A stretch of 64,000 nucleotides of DNA from Harenicola maris. GTDB taxonomy: Bacteria > Pseudomonadota > Alphaproteobacteria > Rhodobacterales > Rhodobacteraceae. The notes beneath the pieces are model-generated. The model saw only the letters and a program-made list of their open reading frames with translations, was not told the DNA's origin and ran no database searches. Positions 8,757 through 18,433 of this stretch are shown here, piece by piece. The translations under genes and the position numbers were made by a program. The stretch is taken from the NCBI GenBank assembly GCA_018524345.1, contig JADQAZ010000002.1, forward strand, positions 62,001 through 126,000, given 5' to 3'. Each line of letters begins with the position of its first letter. Positions within the stretch are counted from its first letter, which is position 1.

Positions 8757-8911
8757 CCCGTCCTCCATTTCTTATGCACCCACCGAGGCTTCTTGTTACA
8801 GAAGAGGGTGAAGAAAGAATTTGCACGAAGCCTGCCCGACGCAAGAAATGGCTCGAATTTAGTCTGGTTTTTCCATATCAAGCCCTTCAACCCCGTTTCC
8901 AAGGAGACATC

Positions 8912-9562
8912 ATGCCACTTGTCAAACCACTCCCCGCGTTTCTGGTCAGCCGCTATCATGGCTGGCGCGCCACCACATATGAAGAAAACAAGGCTTGGTA
9001 CCGTCGTTTGGCAAACGAAGGGCAGCGCCCGCGCATGATGGTGATTTCCTGCTGCGACTCGCGTGTGAATGTGAACGCGCTCTTTGGGGCGCAGACGGGC
9101 GATATTTTCCTGCACCGTAACATCGCCAACCTTGTGCCGCCCTATCTGCCCGATGGCGATCCTCACGGGACATCTGCCGCGGTTGAATATGCCGTCAGCG
9201 TCCTGAAGGTCAGCCATGTGATCGTGGTCGGCCATTCCGATTGCGGCGGTGTGCGCGGCTGTATGGATATGTGCGAGGGGCACATGCCGGAGCTGGAGGA
9301 GAAATCCAGCTTTATCGGCCGCTGGTTGGAGATTTTGCGCCCGGGATACGAGGAAGTCTCCAAGATCACCGACGAGGCCGAGCGGATCAAGGCCTTGGAA
9401 CGGGCCGCGGTCTCTGTATCCATTCGCAACCTTGCGACCTTCCCCTTCGTGCAAAAGGCGGTGGAAGACGGCTCCCTGACGCTGCACGGCCTGCGGATCG
9501 ACATTGGCGACGGGGTGATGGAATCCATGACCGGCGAGGGCTGGAACTTCGCCGTCGTCTAA
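8912..9562 (+). CDS. Beta-class carbonic anhydrase
   Basis: 216 aa from ATG 8912, with AAGGAG at 8901-8906. Zinc ligands and the catalytic dyad are clear: C47-x-D49-x-R51 (SCCDSRVN) and H108-x2-C111 (VVGHSDCGG). It catalyses reversible CO2 hydration in the cytoplasm, supplying bicarbonate for carboxylation or pH balance. Length is normal for the family. The gene is monocistronic and ends in a strong terminator. Confidence 0.95.
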   Translation: MPLVKPLPAFLVSRYHGWRATTYEENKAWYRRLANEGQRPRMMVISCCDSRVNVNALFGAQTGDIFLHRNIANLVPPYLPDGDPHGTSAAVEYAVSVLKVSHVIVVGHSDCGGVRGCMDMCEGHMPELEEKSSFIGRWLEILRPGYEEVSKITDEAERIKALERAAVSVSIRNLATFPFVQKAVEDGSLTLHGLRIDIGDGVMESMTGEGWNFAVV

Positions 9563-9583
9563 CGCGGAGCGTTCTTCGAAATC

Positions 9584-9625
9584 AAAAAGGGGCAGAGCGG
9601 AACCAAATCCGCCCTGCCCCTTTTT
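9584..9625. terminator. Bidirectional intrinsic terminator
   Basis: A 17-bp stem with one mismatch, AAAAAGGGGCAG.. paired with ..CTGCCCCTTTTT, loop AACCAAAT. It has A and T runs on both sides and serves both the carbonic anhydrase gene (+) and the convergent DUF4139 gene (-). Confidence 0.9.
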
Positions 9626-9635
9626 CATGGCCGCC

Positions 9636-11294
9636 TTATGGCTGCCAATACAGGCCGGAGCCGCTTGGCCATGAGATGTTTACGTCCACGGTGACGGTTT
9701 GCTGCTCGCCCGGTTGCAGGGTCATGTCCCAGGCGCCGACGCCGCGGTCCTTTTCGTAATTCTCCGCACTTGGCGCCGGACGGGCGCGGGTTTTGACGAT
9801 CAGGTCCTCTTGCTCCGAATAGGGCAGGGCAAACAGGCTGCGCACATCCTGCGCCTCGTCGGTCAGGTTCTCTACGCTGAACTCCATCATCTGCGCCCGG
9901 GTGTTGGAGCGGCTGACCAGCCCGACATCGCCGGTGTCGTTATCAAGCAAACGGTATTTCAACCGCAGCCCTTCCAACGCGCCAAAGGAGACATCCTCTG
10001 CCCCGCCAGCGGGGATAAGCGGCATGCCGCTGCGCCCAATAAAGGCCCCGTCGCGGTAGATAGAGGCATTGCCCGGAAGGATCGGCTCGCCGCGATCATT
10101 GGTGATATTCGCCATCAGGAATGCCGTATTGTCCCAACGGGGCGAGGCGAGGTTCGTCAGCTCGGCCTGCAGCTCAAAGCTGTCGAGGGAGAGCACCGCG
10201 CCGTCCTGTCCCGTGGCGATGGTCACGTCGCGCGGGTATTCATAGGTAACCGACAGCCCGTCGATCCGCACGCCTGCGGCGATCACAACCGGCTCGGGGG
10301 CGGCAAGGCTCCCTGCGGCCATGTCGGCCTCTGCCATCGAACGTTCAACCTTTGGTGCATAGGATGCGGAGCCAATGGCGCGCTTGTTCAAGTGCTGGTC
10401 CATAACCGCCTGATTCGGACGCGGCATTTCCGGCGCGAGGGCGGCAAAGGGATCGGCGGTGGAGAGGGTGAGCGCAACATCCCCCCAAATCTCGCCGGTG
10501 CTTTGATAGATCATCGCTTTGCGGTCCACGCTCACCACCGCGTCCTCGCGGGTCAGGCGCAGCTCATATTCCGGCGCCCAGCCAGCGTTTCTGACAAGCT
10601 GATCGAGGGACAGCGACACGGTGCCCGCCGATGCCAGCTCGACAGAGACCGCGAGCATATCCACGGGGCCAGCGGGCGGGGAGAGGCGGGTAAAATCGCT
10701 CTCTGCCTGCCTTTGGATCTTTTGCAGGTCTGCCAGCTCCTCTTGCAATGCCCGCACCTGAACCTCGGCCAGCTGACGCTTGGCCTCCGCCTCTGCGATC
10801 TGACCACCGATGAGGGCGGCGGTTGCGGCCAGTTCCTCTGCGTTCAAGGCATCCAACGATCCGGCAGAGACGGTCCTTAGGAACTCTATCTGTGCCAGTG
10901 CCGCGCCCAGATCGATCCGCGCTGTGGACAGCTGGTCAAACTTTGCTGTCACCGCATCTCCGGCCTCCTCCGCCGCTGCTTTGGCGGCTGTTTGCGCGGG
11001 GGTAAAGACGGCCTCGGGATCGGTCACGAAGCCGGAGAGGATTTCAACCTCGCCAATGGCAAAATCCCCCTCGCCCTTGATGCGGGGCGGACCGTTCACA
11101 AGGTTCTGGCCGGAGACAGGAAAGAGCACACGATGCGCGCCGGCGGGCAGTTCGACAGAAACCGAGCGCGAGACGCTGGCCCCCTGAGGGTAGACCACAA
11201 CCGAGGAAATAGGCGCCGTCGTGCGAAAGTCATCGGCCAAGGCAGGCATGGCTGCACAGAGGGCCAGAAGCGAAAGAGAAGAACGAAAAAACAT
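9636..11294 (-). CDS. DUF4139 / mucoidy inhibitor MuiA family protein
   Basis: 552 aa. A signal peptide (1-20, ending PALA) is followed by a DUF4140-like N-terminal beta region (ISSVVVYPQGASVSRSVSVELPAGAHRVLF). A coiled coil spans about 100-210 (rich in AEAKRQLAEVQVRALQEELADLQ), and a long beta-rich DUF4139 domain follows (NAGWAPEYELRL, IYQSTGEIWGDVALTLST, to WPSGSGLYW). These proteins are exported and linked to envelope or exopolysaccharide phenotypes in some bacteria; the mechanism is unknown. Monocistronic. Confidence 0.85.
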   Translation of the reverse strand: MFFRSSLSLLALCAAMPALADDFRTTAPISSVVVYPQGASVSRSVSVELPAGAHRVLFPVSGQNLVNGPPRIKGEGDFAIGEVEILSGFVTDPEAVFTPAQTAAKAAAEEAGDAVTAKFDQLSTARIDLGAALAQIEFLRTVSAGSLDALNAEELAATAALIGGQIAEAEAKRQLAEVQVRALQEELADLQKIQRQAESDFTRLSPPAGPVDMLAVSVELASAGTVSLSLDQLVRNAGWAPEYELRLTREDAVVSVDRKAMIYQSTGEIWGDVALTLSTADPFAALAPEMPRPNQAVMDQHLNKRAIGSASYAPKVERSMAEADMAAGSLAAPEPVVIAAGVRIDGLSVTYEYPRDVTIATGQDGAVLSLDSFELQAELTNLASPRWDNTAFLMANITNDRGEPILPGNASIYRDGAFIGRSGMPLIPAGGAEDVSFGALEGLRLKYRLLDNDTGDVGLVSRSNTRAQMMEFSVENLTDEAQDVRSLFALPYSEQEDLIVKTRARPAPSAENYEKDRGVGAWDMTLQPGEQQTVTVDVNISWPSGSGLYWQP

Positions 11295-11427
11295 AAGTCA
11301 TCCTTAAATCATCTGAATATGCACCAGTCTGGGCCGCAGCCCAAACTGGCGCAAGGGGGACAGGGCGCATGGTGCGCTCTACAAGATAGACGCAGGGCAA
11401 TTGGCGATCCTTGGCGGCAGATGAAAA

Positions 11428-11453
11428 AAAGGCGCCCCATTTGGAGCGCCTTT
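11428..11453 (-). terminator. Intrinsic terminator of asd
   Basis: Read on the minus strand: AAAGGCGC stem, loop region CTCCAAATGGG, GCGCCTTTTTTT. It lies 25 bases beyond the asd stop codon. Confidence 0.9.
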
Positions 11454-11477
11454 GATTTTCTGCTGAATGAAAGGGGT

Positions 11478-12500
11478 TTAGCCCTTCTTCAGGATCCGGT
11501 TTCCGTAAAGCTCTGCAATCTGCACAGCATTAAGGGCCGCGCCTTTACGCAGGTTGTCAGAGACACACCACAGGTTCAGACCGTTGTCGATCGTGCTGTC
11601 CTGACGAATACGGCTGATGTAGGTGGCGAATTCGCCCACACATTCGATCGGCGTGATGTAGCCGCCGTTTTCGCGTTTATCGACAACCATGATGCCGGGG
11701 GCCTCACGCAGAATGTCGCGGGCCTCGTCCTCGTCAAGGAAATCCTCGAACTCGATATTGATCGCCTCGGAGTGGCCAACGAAGACAGGCACGCGCACGC
11801 AGGTCGCCGTTACCTTGATATCCGGGTCGACGATCTTTTTCGTCTCGGCGACCATTTTCCATTCTTCTTTGGTCTCGCCGCCCTCAAGGAACACGTCGAT
11901 ATGCGGGATCACGTTAAAGGCGATCTGCTTGGTGAACTGTGACGGGGGCACTTCCTTGACCGGGTTGTAAACCGCCTTGGTCTGCTCCCAAAGCTCGTCC
12001 ATGCCGTCCTTGCCGGAGCCGGAGACGGACTGATAGGTGCTGACAACCACGCGCTTGATGCGGGCGCGGTCATGCAGGGGCTTGAGCGCCACAACCATCT
12101 GCGCCGTAGAGCAGTTGGGGTTCGCGATGATCATTTTGTTCGCGTAATTCTCGATCGCGCCGGGGTTCACCTCTGGCACGATCAGGGGGATCATCGGGTC
12201 ATAGCGATAAAGCGACGAGTTATCGATCACGAGACAGCCCGCCTCGGCGGCGCGGGGGGCGTATTTCTCGGTCGGGCCGGAGCCGATGGCGAAAAGGGCC
12301 ATGTCCCAGCCGCTGAAATCAAAGGTATCGAGGTCCTTCGTCTTCAGGGTTTTGTCGCCGTAGGTCACTTCGGTTCCGAGCGATTTACGGCTGGCCAGTG
12401 CGGCCACCTCATCGGCGGGGAACTGGCGCTCTGCCAGAATGTTCAACATTTCGCGGCCCACATTACCTGTGGCGCCGACAACGACGACTTTGTAGCCCAT
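11478..12500 (-). CDS. asd: Aspartate-semialdehyde dehydrogenase
   Basis: 340 aa from ATG 12500 (GGAGAG upstream). The N-terminal NADP-binding loop VGATGNVG (8-15), the catalytic cysteine C130 in NPNCSTAQ, and the VGHSEAINIEF segment with the active-site histidine identify ASADH. It reduces aspartyl phosphate to aspartate semialdehyde in the lysine, diaminopimelate, threonine and methionine pathways. Single gene with its own terminator; the upstream neighbour on the same strand is the T6SS PAAR gene, 113 bases away, functionally unrelated. Confidence 0.97.
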   Translation of the reverse strand: MGYKVVVVGATGNVGREMLNILAERQFPADEVAALASRKSLGTEVTYGDKTLKTKDLDTFDFSGWDMALFAIGSGPTEKYAPRAAEAGCLVIDNSSLYRYDPMIPLIVPEVNPGAIENYANKMIIANPNCSTAQMVVALKPLHDRARIKRVVVSTYQSVSGSGKDGMDELWEQTKAVYNPVKEVPPSQFTKQIAFNVIPHIDVFLEGGETKEEWKMVAETKKIVDPDIKVTATCVRVPVFVGHSEAINIEFEDFLDEDEARDILREAPGIMVVDKRENGGYITPIECVGEFATYISRIRQDSTIDNGLNLWCVSDNLRKGAALNAVQIAELYGNRILKKG

Positions 12501-12613
12501 CTTGGCTCTCCTCTGGTGTCCGCTGCGCGGATTATCCCATTGCCGCGCCAAGGGGAAGCCCCACAGATGGAATGGAACCTATGCGGATCGCTGATATGGC
12601 CGCAAATGCGCCC

Positions 12614-12913
12614 TTAATGCGAGGTGATCATCGGGTAACACCCGACCATTTTGCCGCCATGGGCGGTGCTGTCACCAAGGCGCATAATGCCCTTGCCGTT
12701 GATTTTGACGTTGGAGGAGCCCTTGCTGGTGCTCGCCGTGGTGGGAACGCCGGTGCACATGCAGGATCCGCTCTCGACCAGAACGGGGATGCCGTTCACC
12801 TTAACGTGGCTTTGTCCCGCGCTTGTGGCCGGGCCGCCGACATGGGGCCTTGGGCCGGGGTCAACGGCGGGGCAGGCATGGGGATGACCCAGCAGGCAGA
12901 TCGGTTTTCCCAT
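12614..12913 (-). CDS. PAAR-domain protein (type VI secretion spike tip)
   Basis: 99 aa, a minimal PAAR protein with no C-terminal toxin extension. The N-terminus GHPHACP, the glycine/proline-rich VDPGPRPHVGGP, the segment GQSHVKVNGIPVLVESGSCMCTG and the C-terminal LGDSTAHGGKMVGC give the repeat pattern and the His/Cys residues that bind the tip zinc. It would cap the VgrG trimer. Last gene of the vgrG-DUF4123-PAAR operon, one base after the DUF4123 gene. Confidence 0.9.
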   Translation of the reverse strand: MGKPICLLGHPHACPAVDPGPRPHVGGPATSAGQSHVKVNGIPVLVESGSCMCTGVPTTASTSKGSSNVKINGKGIMRLGDSTAHGGKMVGCYPMITSH

Positions 12914-12914
12914 G

Positions 12915-13595
12915 TTATGCCCCCTCCTCTACCGAGGCGAGGATAGCGGCCACGTCCGCCTCTGTCGGTGGCTGGATCATGAAGGGCTTGCCGCGCTCGA
13001 TCAGGTTGATCGCATCATCGTTGTAGCGCCCGCGGGCGGTGCGGCTGTGCCGGATCACGCGGGTGGGGTCCTCTCGGTCCTCGCCATAAATCGCCGTGAT
13101 CCCGCGCATAAAGCTTTCGAGCTGTTTTTCCTCGAAGACCGGCAGGTAGGTATTCAGGTGTTCGGGGCGGTAGTATTTGAAAAAATACAACTCGCCGTCC
13201 TCGTCCTCGATCTTGATGAATTTCTTCATTTGCACCTTGAGCTTGGGCATCGTCAGGCGCGAATGGATCAACACGCCCCAGTTGTTCGCCCAGCCGTCCT
13301 GACAAAACCAGTCCCAGGTGTCGGAATAGCGTTCAAGCTCCACCAGCCAGGGCGCGACATCGGCAAGATCCTCTTGCGCCTGCCCGTCAAAGAGGCAGCG
13401 CGCTTTGGCATTGAACCCCTCAAGGCAGATGGTGATGTCGGGGCTTTGGCTGGCATCCAGCAGAAGGAAGGCGCGCAGGGGCCCCTCGTCTTCGGCGGGC
13501 TCGTCCTCGTCCACCGGATCAAAGATCACATGCTCAAGCCCCAGAAGCAGGGCCTCTTTTTCGGGCGGGGGGGACAGAAATTCAGGTAGGTTCAT
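12915..13595 (-). CDS. DUF4123 protein (T6SS adaptor/chaperone)
   Basis: 226 aa from the ATG at 13595, one base after the vgrG stop (TAACATG). The core (AFLLLDASQSPDITICLEGFNAKARCLFDGQAQEDLADVAPWLVEL, then WGVLIHSRLTMPKLKVQMKKFIKIEDEDGELYFFKYYRPEHL) fits DUF4123, the family of adaptors (Tap/Tec) that load effectors onto VgrG. The C-terminus carries IERGKPFMIQPPTEADVAAILASVEEG. Family members normally sit beside their effector gene; here the next gene is only a bare PAAR, so the cargo is not evident. Confidence 0.88.
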   Translation of the reverse strand: MNLPEFLSPPPEKEALLLGLEHVIFDPVDEDEPAEDEGPLRAFLLLDASQSPDITICLEGFNAKARCLFDGQAQEDLADVAPWLVELERYSDTWDWFCQDGWANNWGVLIHSRLTMPKLKVQMKKFIKIEDEDGELYFFKYYRPEHLNTYLPVFEEKQLESFMRGITAIYGEDREDPTRVIRHSRTARGRYNDDAINLIERGKPFMIQPPTEADVAAILASVEEGA

Positions 13596-13596
13596 G

Positions 13597-15915
13597 TTAC
13601 TTCCCCTTACAATCCTGTGCGAATGGCTTGTCGGAATTGAGCGCATCCACCTGATCCGGCGCGCCAGAGGTAAAGTCGACCTTCGGCGCCTTTACCTTCA
13701 GGTGTTTGGCTTTGATCGTCACGCCCGAGCTGTCGATGATAATCGTACCGCCCGGCCCGCCGATGACAAATTTGGTCTTCGCATGCAGGGTGTGTTTGTC
13801 GGTGCGGGCAAAGATGCTTTTCTTCGCCTCGATGTCGATATCCTCCCCGACGGAGGTTTTCATCAGCTTGCCGACCGATGTCGTCAAGACCCCGCCCACA
13901 AGCACGTTCTTGGCGATGCCCACCTGCTCGGATGACGACAGGCCAACGGTTGTTTTCTGGTGTTTTTCGACAACGACGCTGTTGGTGCCGGTTGCGGGCA
14001 TGATCATCGACAAAAGCCCCCCCATGGCGGAGCTTTTCGCACTTTGCTGTGCACCGGCCTCGGTCACATGGCCACCGGAACTGGCAAAGCCGCTTTTGGA
14101 TTGGATCGCCGACAATTCATTCGCCAGATCGGAAACACCCGACAGGACGCCCGCGAATTTTATCACCAAGGAACCCGCGTCGACCTTCTTTGCGCCGCTA
14201 TCCATGAATTTGCCGCCCGCCGCGATCAGCGGTTGCAGCATCTTGAGCATCCCCGCGCCGGAGCCGCCGATGGTGGTGGATTTGTTCGCGCCCACACGTT
14301 CCATCACGTTGCGGCCCACCTGAATCGAGGCGTTATTGCCGATCGCCTCGATCCGGTTGGAGCCAATATTGGTGCTTTGATCGTGCAGAACCTTGACCGT
14401 GTGATCCTTCTGCGCGTGCATGAAGATATCTTCCTGCCCGGCCTCGTCCTCAAAGCTGATCTCGTTGTAACCGGACCCCTGATGGGTGTCGGAGCGGATG
14501 ACCATTTTGGTCTTGTTCGCAGGCAGTTCATAGGGCGGGTCATTCTTGCCGTTGTACACGGCGCCGGTGACCATGGGCTTGTCCGGATCACCCTCTAGGA
14601 ACTCGACCAGAACCTCCATCCCGATGCGCGGGATGGTCATGTTGCCCCAGCCGCCACTGGCCCATCCCTGACTGACACGGCAGCGCATGGAATTGGCGCT
14701 CAGACGGTCCCAATGGAACAGAACGATGATGCGGCCGAACTCGTCGCAGTCGATCTCCCCATCGCCAACCACGGTCGCGGTTTGCGGGCCATAGTGCACC
14801 GGCATGGGGGTTTTGCGCTGTGGAACAACGGGGCCGTCGGCCTCAACAAAGGTCATGTCGACGGTATAGGCGTGATCGTCAGAGGTCTCTGACCCGCCGA
14901 CATAGCCCTGCCCCTTAAAGGTCACGAGACTTTCGCGCAGGACGTATTCCTTGCCCAGCAACTCGGGCACCGCGTCCCCCTCAAGGGTCATGCGCATACC
15001 GGGGATCACCGACAGGGTGTTGCCCTTGGCATAGTGGCGCACATCACCGGAGCGCTCCTGATCGGTGCGCAGGGTGGCGACCTCTTGGCCAAAGCCCGTT
15101 TCCAGATAGACACCGGGGTAATCATAGCTTTCGATCTGCCCATGGGCATGGGCGGCATCGCCGGTCTGCTCGGTCTTCATGCTGACCATGGGGGTTTTGA
15201 AGTTGTAATCCGTCTGCGCGATCTTGCCGGTGGTCAGCTGGCGCCCCGGATGCCACTTCCAGATTTGCTCTTTCTCGTATCGGTGCTCATGACCAATGGC
15301 GCGGAAATCCCGCCCCCCGCCGGGCGCTGTTTTGAGGCTGTCGACCTGATCCGTCAGGACAAGACAGTGGTTCCCCAGAATATGCTCGAAGTGGAAATTG
15401 ATCCCGAAGCGCTCCATCAACCGACAGCAAAAGGCCATATCGGTTTCGCGGTATTGCACCGTGTATTCCAGGGCATCGTAAGAACCTGTCAGACGGTTCT
15501 CGAAAATCTCGTCGCCGTAGCCGGAATAATCGCCAAAGACTTCCTCAAGAATATCCACCACAGATTTTTCATGGAAAATCTTGTTGTTGCGCCGCTGATC
15601 CGCCAGCCAGAACCATGGGCGCAGGGTGAATTCATAGGAATAGGCAGTTTCAACAACGCCCGTCCATTTCGATTGCACGATGATCCCGTCAAAGAACCGC
15701 GGCCCTTGGTCAAGGGTTTCGATCTCTATCGTGGCATGGGTGCCGATAAGCTGGTCGGGATCAAGGCGTTCCCCGTCCCGCAGGGCACGCACCGTAAAAT
15801 CGAAGGGTTTGTTCATCGCCTCGCGGGCATCAAGGCCGTGCAGAACGATTTCATCTTCGCCAAGAACCGTGTGTAAAACACCGAGCCTGTCAGACTGGGT
15901 AAATTTCGAGACCAT
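13597..15915 (-). CDS. vgrG: VgrG / TssI type VI secretion tip protein
   Basis: 772 aa. Residues about 15-345 resemble phage gp27 (base of the spike), about 370-450 the gp5 OB-fold (DEFGRIIVLFHWD, MTIPRIGMEVLVEFLEGDPDKPMVTGAVYN), and from 470 the beta-helical needle (IGSNRIEAIGNNASIQVGRNVMERVG). An Ala/Gly/Ser- and helix-rich segment at about 553-645 interrupts the needle repeats, which resume (EQVGIAKNVLVGG..IIIDSSGVTIKAKHLKVKAPK) to the end. No recognisable toxin domain is fused. The protein forms the puncturing trimer loaded on the Hcp tube. The rest of the T6SS is not in this window. Confidence 0.93.
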   Translation of the reverse strand: MVSKFTQSDRLGVLHTVLGEDEIVLHGLDAREAMNKPFDFTVRALRDGERLDPDQLIGTHATIEIETLDQGPRFFDGIIVQSKWTGVVETAYSYEFTLRPWFWLADQRRNNKIFHEKSVVDILEEVFGDYSGYGDEIFENRLTGSYDALEYTVQYRETDMAFCCRLMERFGINFHFEHILGNHCLVLTDQVDSLKTAPGGGRDFRAIGHEHRYEKEQIWKWHPGRQLTTGKIAQTDYNFKTPMVSMKTEQTGDAAHAHGQIESYDYPGVYLETGFGQEVATLRTDQERSGDVRHYAKGNTLSVIPGMRMTLEGDAVPELLGKEYVLRESLVTFKGQGYVGGSETSDDHAYTVDMTFVEADGPVVPQRKTPMPVHYGPQTATVVGDGEIDCDEFGRIIVLFHWDRLSANSMRCRVSQGWASGGWGNMTIPRIGMEVLVEFLEGDPDKPMVTGAVYNGKNDPPYELPANKTKMVIRSDTHQGSGYNEISFEDEAGQEDIFMHAQKDHTVKVLHDQSTNIGSNRIEAIGNNASIQVGRNVMERVGANKSTTIGGSGAGMLKMLQPLIAAGGKFMDSGAKKVDAGSLVIKFAGVLSGVSDLANELSAIQSKSGFASSGGHVTEAGAQQSAKSSAMGGLLSMIMPATGTNSVVVEKHQKTTVGLSSSEQVGIAKNVLVGGVLTTSVGKLMKTSVGEDIDIEAKKSIFARTDKHTLHAKTKFVIGGPGGTIIIDSSGVTIKAKHLKVKAPKVDFTSGAPDQVDALNSDKPFAQDCKGK

Positions 15916-16031
15916 AATTTCACCAAGTAATCTAAAATGATTTGGCTCAAAGATACGGTCTTGGCGCGGGCGAACAAGACTAAAGATGCAATTTGTCTGC
16001 TATGGTCCGGTTTCGCCGGTATCCCTCGGGA

Positions 16032-17564
16032 TTATCCCTGCATCAGAAACAAAACCGTCGCCGTTGCCGCGCTTGCGCCAAAGGCAAACCAGACCAATCT
16101 ACGCCAGATCGGATAGCCATCTTTGCCGCCCTGATCGGGGCCCGATTGGCGGATCAAGGCGTCCTCTGCCATCTGCGGCAGGCGGGGCCCGAAACGGGCC
16201 AGAACCCGCGCTGTTTTCAGCATGTCGCGGATCATGGCCTTGGGGCCGACGCTGTCCTTGATGTATTCCTCAACCACCGGCCGCGCCGCCTGCCAGATGT
16301 TAATGTGCGGGTTGAAAGAGCGCGCGACCCCCTCAACAACCACCATCGTCCGCTGGAGGAGGATAAGCTCGGTGCGGGTTTCCATGCCAAATTCTTCGGT
16401 CACTTCGAACAGGTAATTCAAGAGCCGCGCCATAGAGATCCGCGAGGCATCCATGCCGAAAATCGGCTCCCCCACGGCGCGAATCGCGCGGGCGAATTCG
16501 TCTATGTCGCGGTCGGCGGGAACATAGCCCGCCTCGAAATGCACCTCGGCCACGCGGCGGTAATCCTTGCGGATAAAGCCGAACAAAATCTCGGCATAGA
16601 CCCGCCGAGTGTATTCATCGATCCGCCCCATGATGCCGAAATCAAGGGCGATGATATCCCCGTTTGGCCCGATCTTGAGGTTCCCCTGATGCATATCAGC
16701 GTGGAAGTATCCATCCCGCAGGGCGTGCTGCAGGAACATCGACAGCACCCGCTCGCCCAAGGCCTCTAGGTCATGACCGGCGGCGGCAATGGCGGGCACG
16801 TCATTGGCGGGCACACCCTCGACCCAATCAAGGGTCATGGCGCGGCGGCCCGAAAGGGACCAATGCACCTGCGGCACCCCGAACCCCTCGTCATTCACGG
16901 TGTTGGCGGCAAATTCGGCGGCCGAGGATGTCTCGGAGCGAAGATCAAGCTCGCCCTTCACGACCCCCTCGAAATGGTCGATCACATCGCGTGGTTTCAG
17001 CCGCCGCGAGGCGGGTGAGAGCAGTTCGATCACCGTGGCGGTCAGGTGGAAGGCATCCACATCCTTCCCGAATGCGCGCTCGATTCCCGGGCGCAGAACC
17101 TTAACGGCCACCTGCTCGCCCGTCTGGGCGATCCGCGCCTTATGCACCTGTGCGATAGAGGCCGCGGCAATGGGTTCGGAAAATTCGGAAAACAGGCGGT
17201 CCAGAGGCTGCCCCAGCTCTGCCTCGACGGCGGCAACGGCCACATCGCGGGAAAAGGGCGGCAGCTTGTCCTGAAGCACCTGCAACTGTTGGGCCAGCTC
17301 GTCGCCGACCACATCGGGGCGGGTGGACATGAGCTGTCCAAACTTGATGTAGGCGGGGCCAAGGGCCGTAAGCGCCCGCGTCGCAGGCGGCAGCTTTGGA
17401 TCGCCGCGCAACCCCAGAAACTGGATCGGCCAGCACAGGGCGCGAATGACCCATCGCAGGTTGGCAGGGGCATGCATCGCCTCAAGCACCACAGGCATCG
17501 CGCCCGTCCGCTCAAGCGTCGCGCCCGTCCGCATCAGGCGCCATATGTTATGGGGGCCGCGCAA
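16032..17564 (-). CDS. ubiB: UbiB-family atypical kinase/ATPase (ubiquinone biosynthesis)
   Basis: 510 aa from a TTG at 17564, preferred because GPHNIWRLMRTG is conserved in the family; ATG 17534 is the alternative. The UbiB signature KxGQ is present (IKFGQ, 73-77), followed by kinase-like motifs (VAVKVLRPGIE, HADMHQGNLKI, IALDFGIMG). A C-terminal transmembrane helix (about 488-509) anchors it to the inner membrane. It supports ubiquinone biosynthesis, probably by extracting lipid intermediates. It starts three bases after the ubiE stop, a classic coupled pair. Confidence 0.95.
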   Translation of the reverse strand: MRGPHNIWRLMRTGATLERTGAMPVVLEAMHAPANLRWVIRALCWPIQFLGLRGDPKLPPATRALTALGPAYIKFGQLMSTRPDVVGDELAQQLQVLQDKLPPFSRDVAVAAVEAELGQPLDRLFSEFSEPIAAASIAQVHKARIAQTGEQVAVKVLRPGIERAFGKDVDAFHLTATVIELLSPASRRLKPRDVIDHFEGVVKGELDLRSETSSAAEFAANTVNDEGFGVPQVHWSLSGRRAMTLDWVEGVPANDVPAIAAAGHDLEALGERVLSMFLQHALRDGYFHADMHQGNLKIGPNGDIIALDFGIMGRIDEYTRRVYAEILFGFIRKDYRRVAEVHFEAGYVPADRDIDEFARAIRAVGEPIFGMDASRISMARLLNYLFEVTEEFGMETRTELILLQRTMVVVEGVARSFNPHINIWQAARPVVEEYIKDSVGPKAMIRDMLKTARVLARFGPRLPQMAEDALIRQSGPDQGGKDGYPIWRRLVWFAFGASAATATVLFLMQG

Positions 17565-17567
17565 GGG

Positions 17568-18320
17568 CTAGAGCTTCCAACCGGAATGAAGCGCCGCAAC
17601 GCCCATGGTCATATTGCGGTATTTCACCTGTTCAAATCCCGCCTCGCGGATCATCGCGGCGAAGCTCTCCTGATCGGGGAACTGGCGAATCGATTCGACG
17701 AGGTATTGATAGCTGTCGCGATCCCCCGTCACCGCCTGCCCCATGGCCGGAATGATGTTGTAGGAATAGCGGTCATAGGCCCATTGCATCCCCGCATTGG
17801 GCAGTTGGCTAAACTCCAGCACCATCAAACGCCCGCCCGGGCGCAGGACACGGTAGGCCTCGCTCAGGGCGTCCTGAATACGGGTGACGTTCCGGATGCC
17901 AAAGCTGATGGTGTAGCGGTCAAAGCTCGCGTCCTCGAACGGCAGGGCCATGGCATCGCCCACGATCCAGTCGAGCTTGTCAGACAGACGCTCTGCCTCG
18001 GCGCGTTTGCGGCCCTCGACCAGCATCGCCTCTGTCATGTCGCAGACAACGGCGCTCGCCGTCGGGGCGCGGCCCAGAAAGCGGAAGGCGATATCGCCCG
18101 TGCCGCCCGCCACATCCAAGAGGCGCTGACCCGGGCGCGGCGCGAGCCAATCCATCATCGCGTTCTTCCAGATGCGGTGGATGCCCGCGCTCATCAGGTC
18201 GTTCATCACGTCATACTTTGACGCCACCGAGGAAAAGACCCCATGCACCATGCCCGCCTTTTCCCCTTCGGGAACGGTCTGGTTGCCAAAATGCGTGGTC
18301 TTTGAATTTTCGTCTGTCAT
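17568..18320 (-). CDS. ubiE: Ubiquinone/menaquinone biosynthesis C-methyltransferase UbiE
   Basis: 250 aa from ATG 18320. The SAM-binding motif [16 protein letters not shown] and the UbiE-specific segments [22 protein letters not shown] and [10 protein letters not shown] identify it. It methylates the benzoquinol ring in ubiquinone synthesis. First gene of the ubiE-ubiB operon, divergent from the membrane protein-fpg pair. Confidence 0.97.
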   Translation of the reverse strand: MTDENSKTTHFGNQTVPEGEKAGMVHGVFSSVASKYDVMNDLMSAGIHRIWKNAMMDWLAPRPGQRLLDVAGGTGDIAFRFLGRAPTASAVVCDMTEAMLVEGRKRAEAERLSDKLDWIVGDAMALPFEDASFDRYTISFGIRNVTRIQDALSEAYRVLRPGGRLMVLEFSQLPNAGMQWAYDRYSYNIIPAMGQAVTGDRDSYQYLVESIRQFPDQESFAAMIREAGFEQVKYRNMTMGVAALHSGWKL

Positions 18321-18433
18321 TGTCCGGCCCAACTTTTCTCACATTCCCGATATAGATGTTCCTGCGAAGAAACAAACGCGCCTTAGGAGCGCACCCCATT
18401 TTTCGGATGGGACGACATATCGGGACCCTTGCC

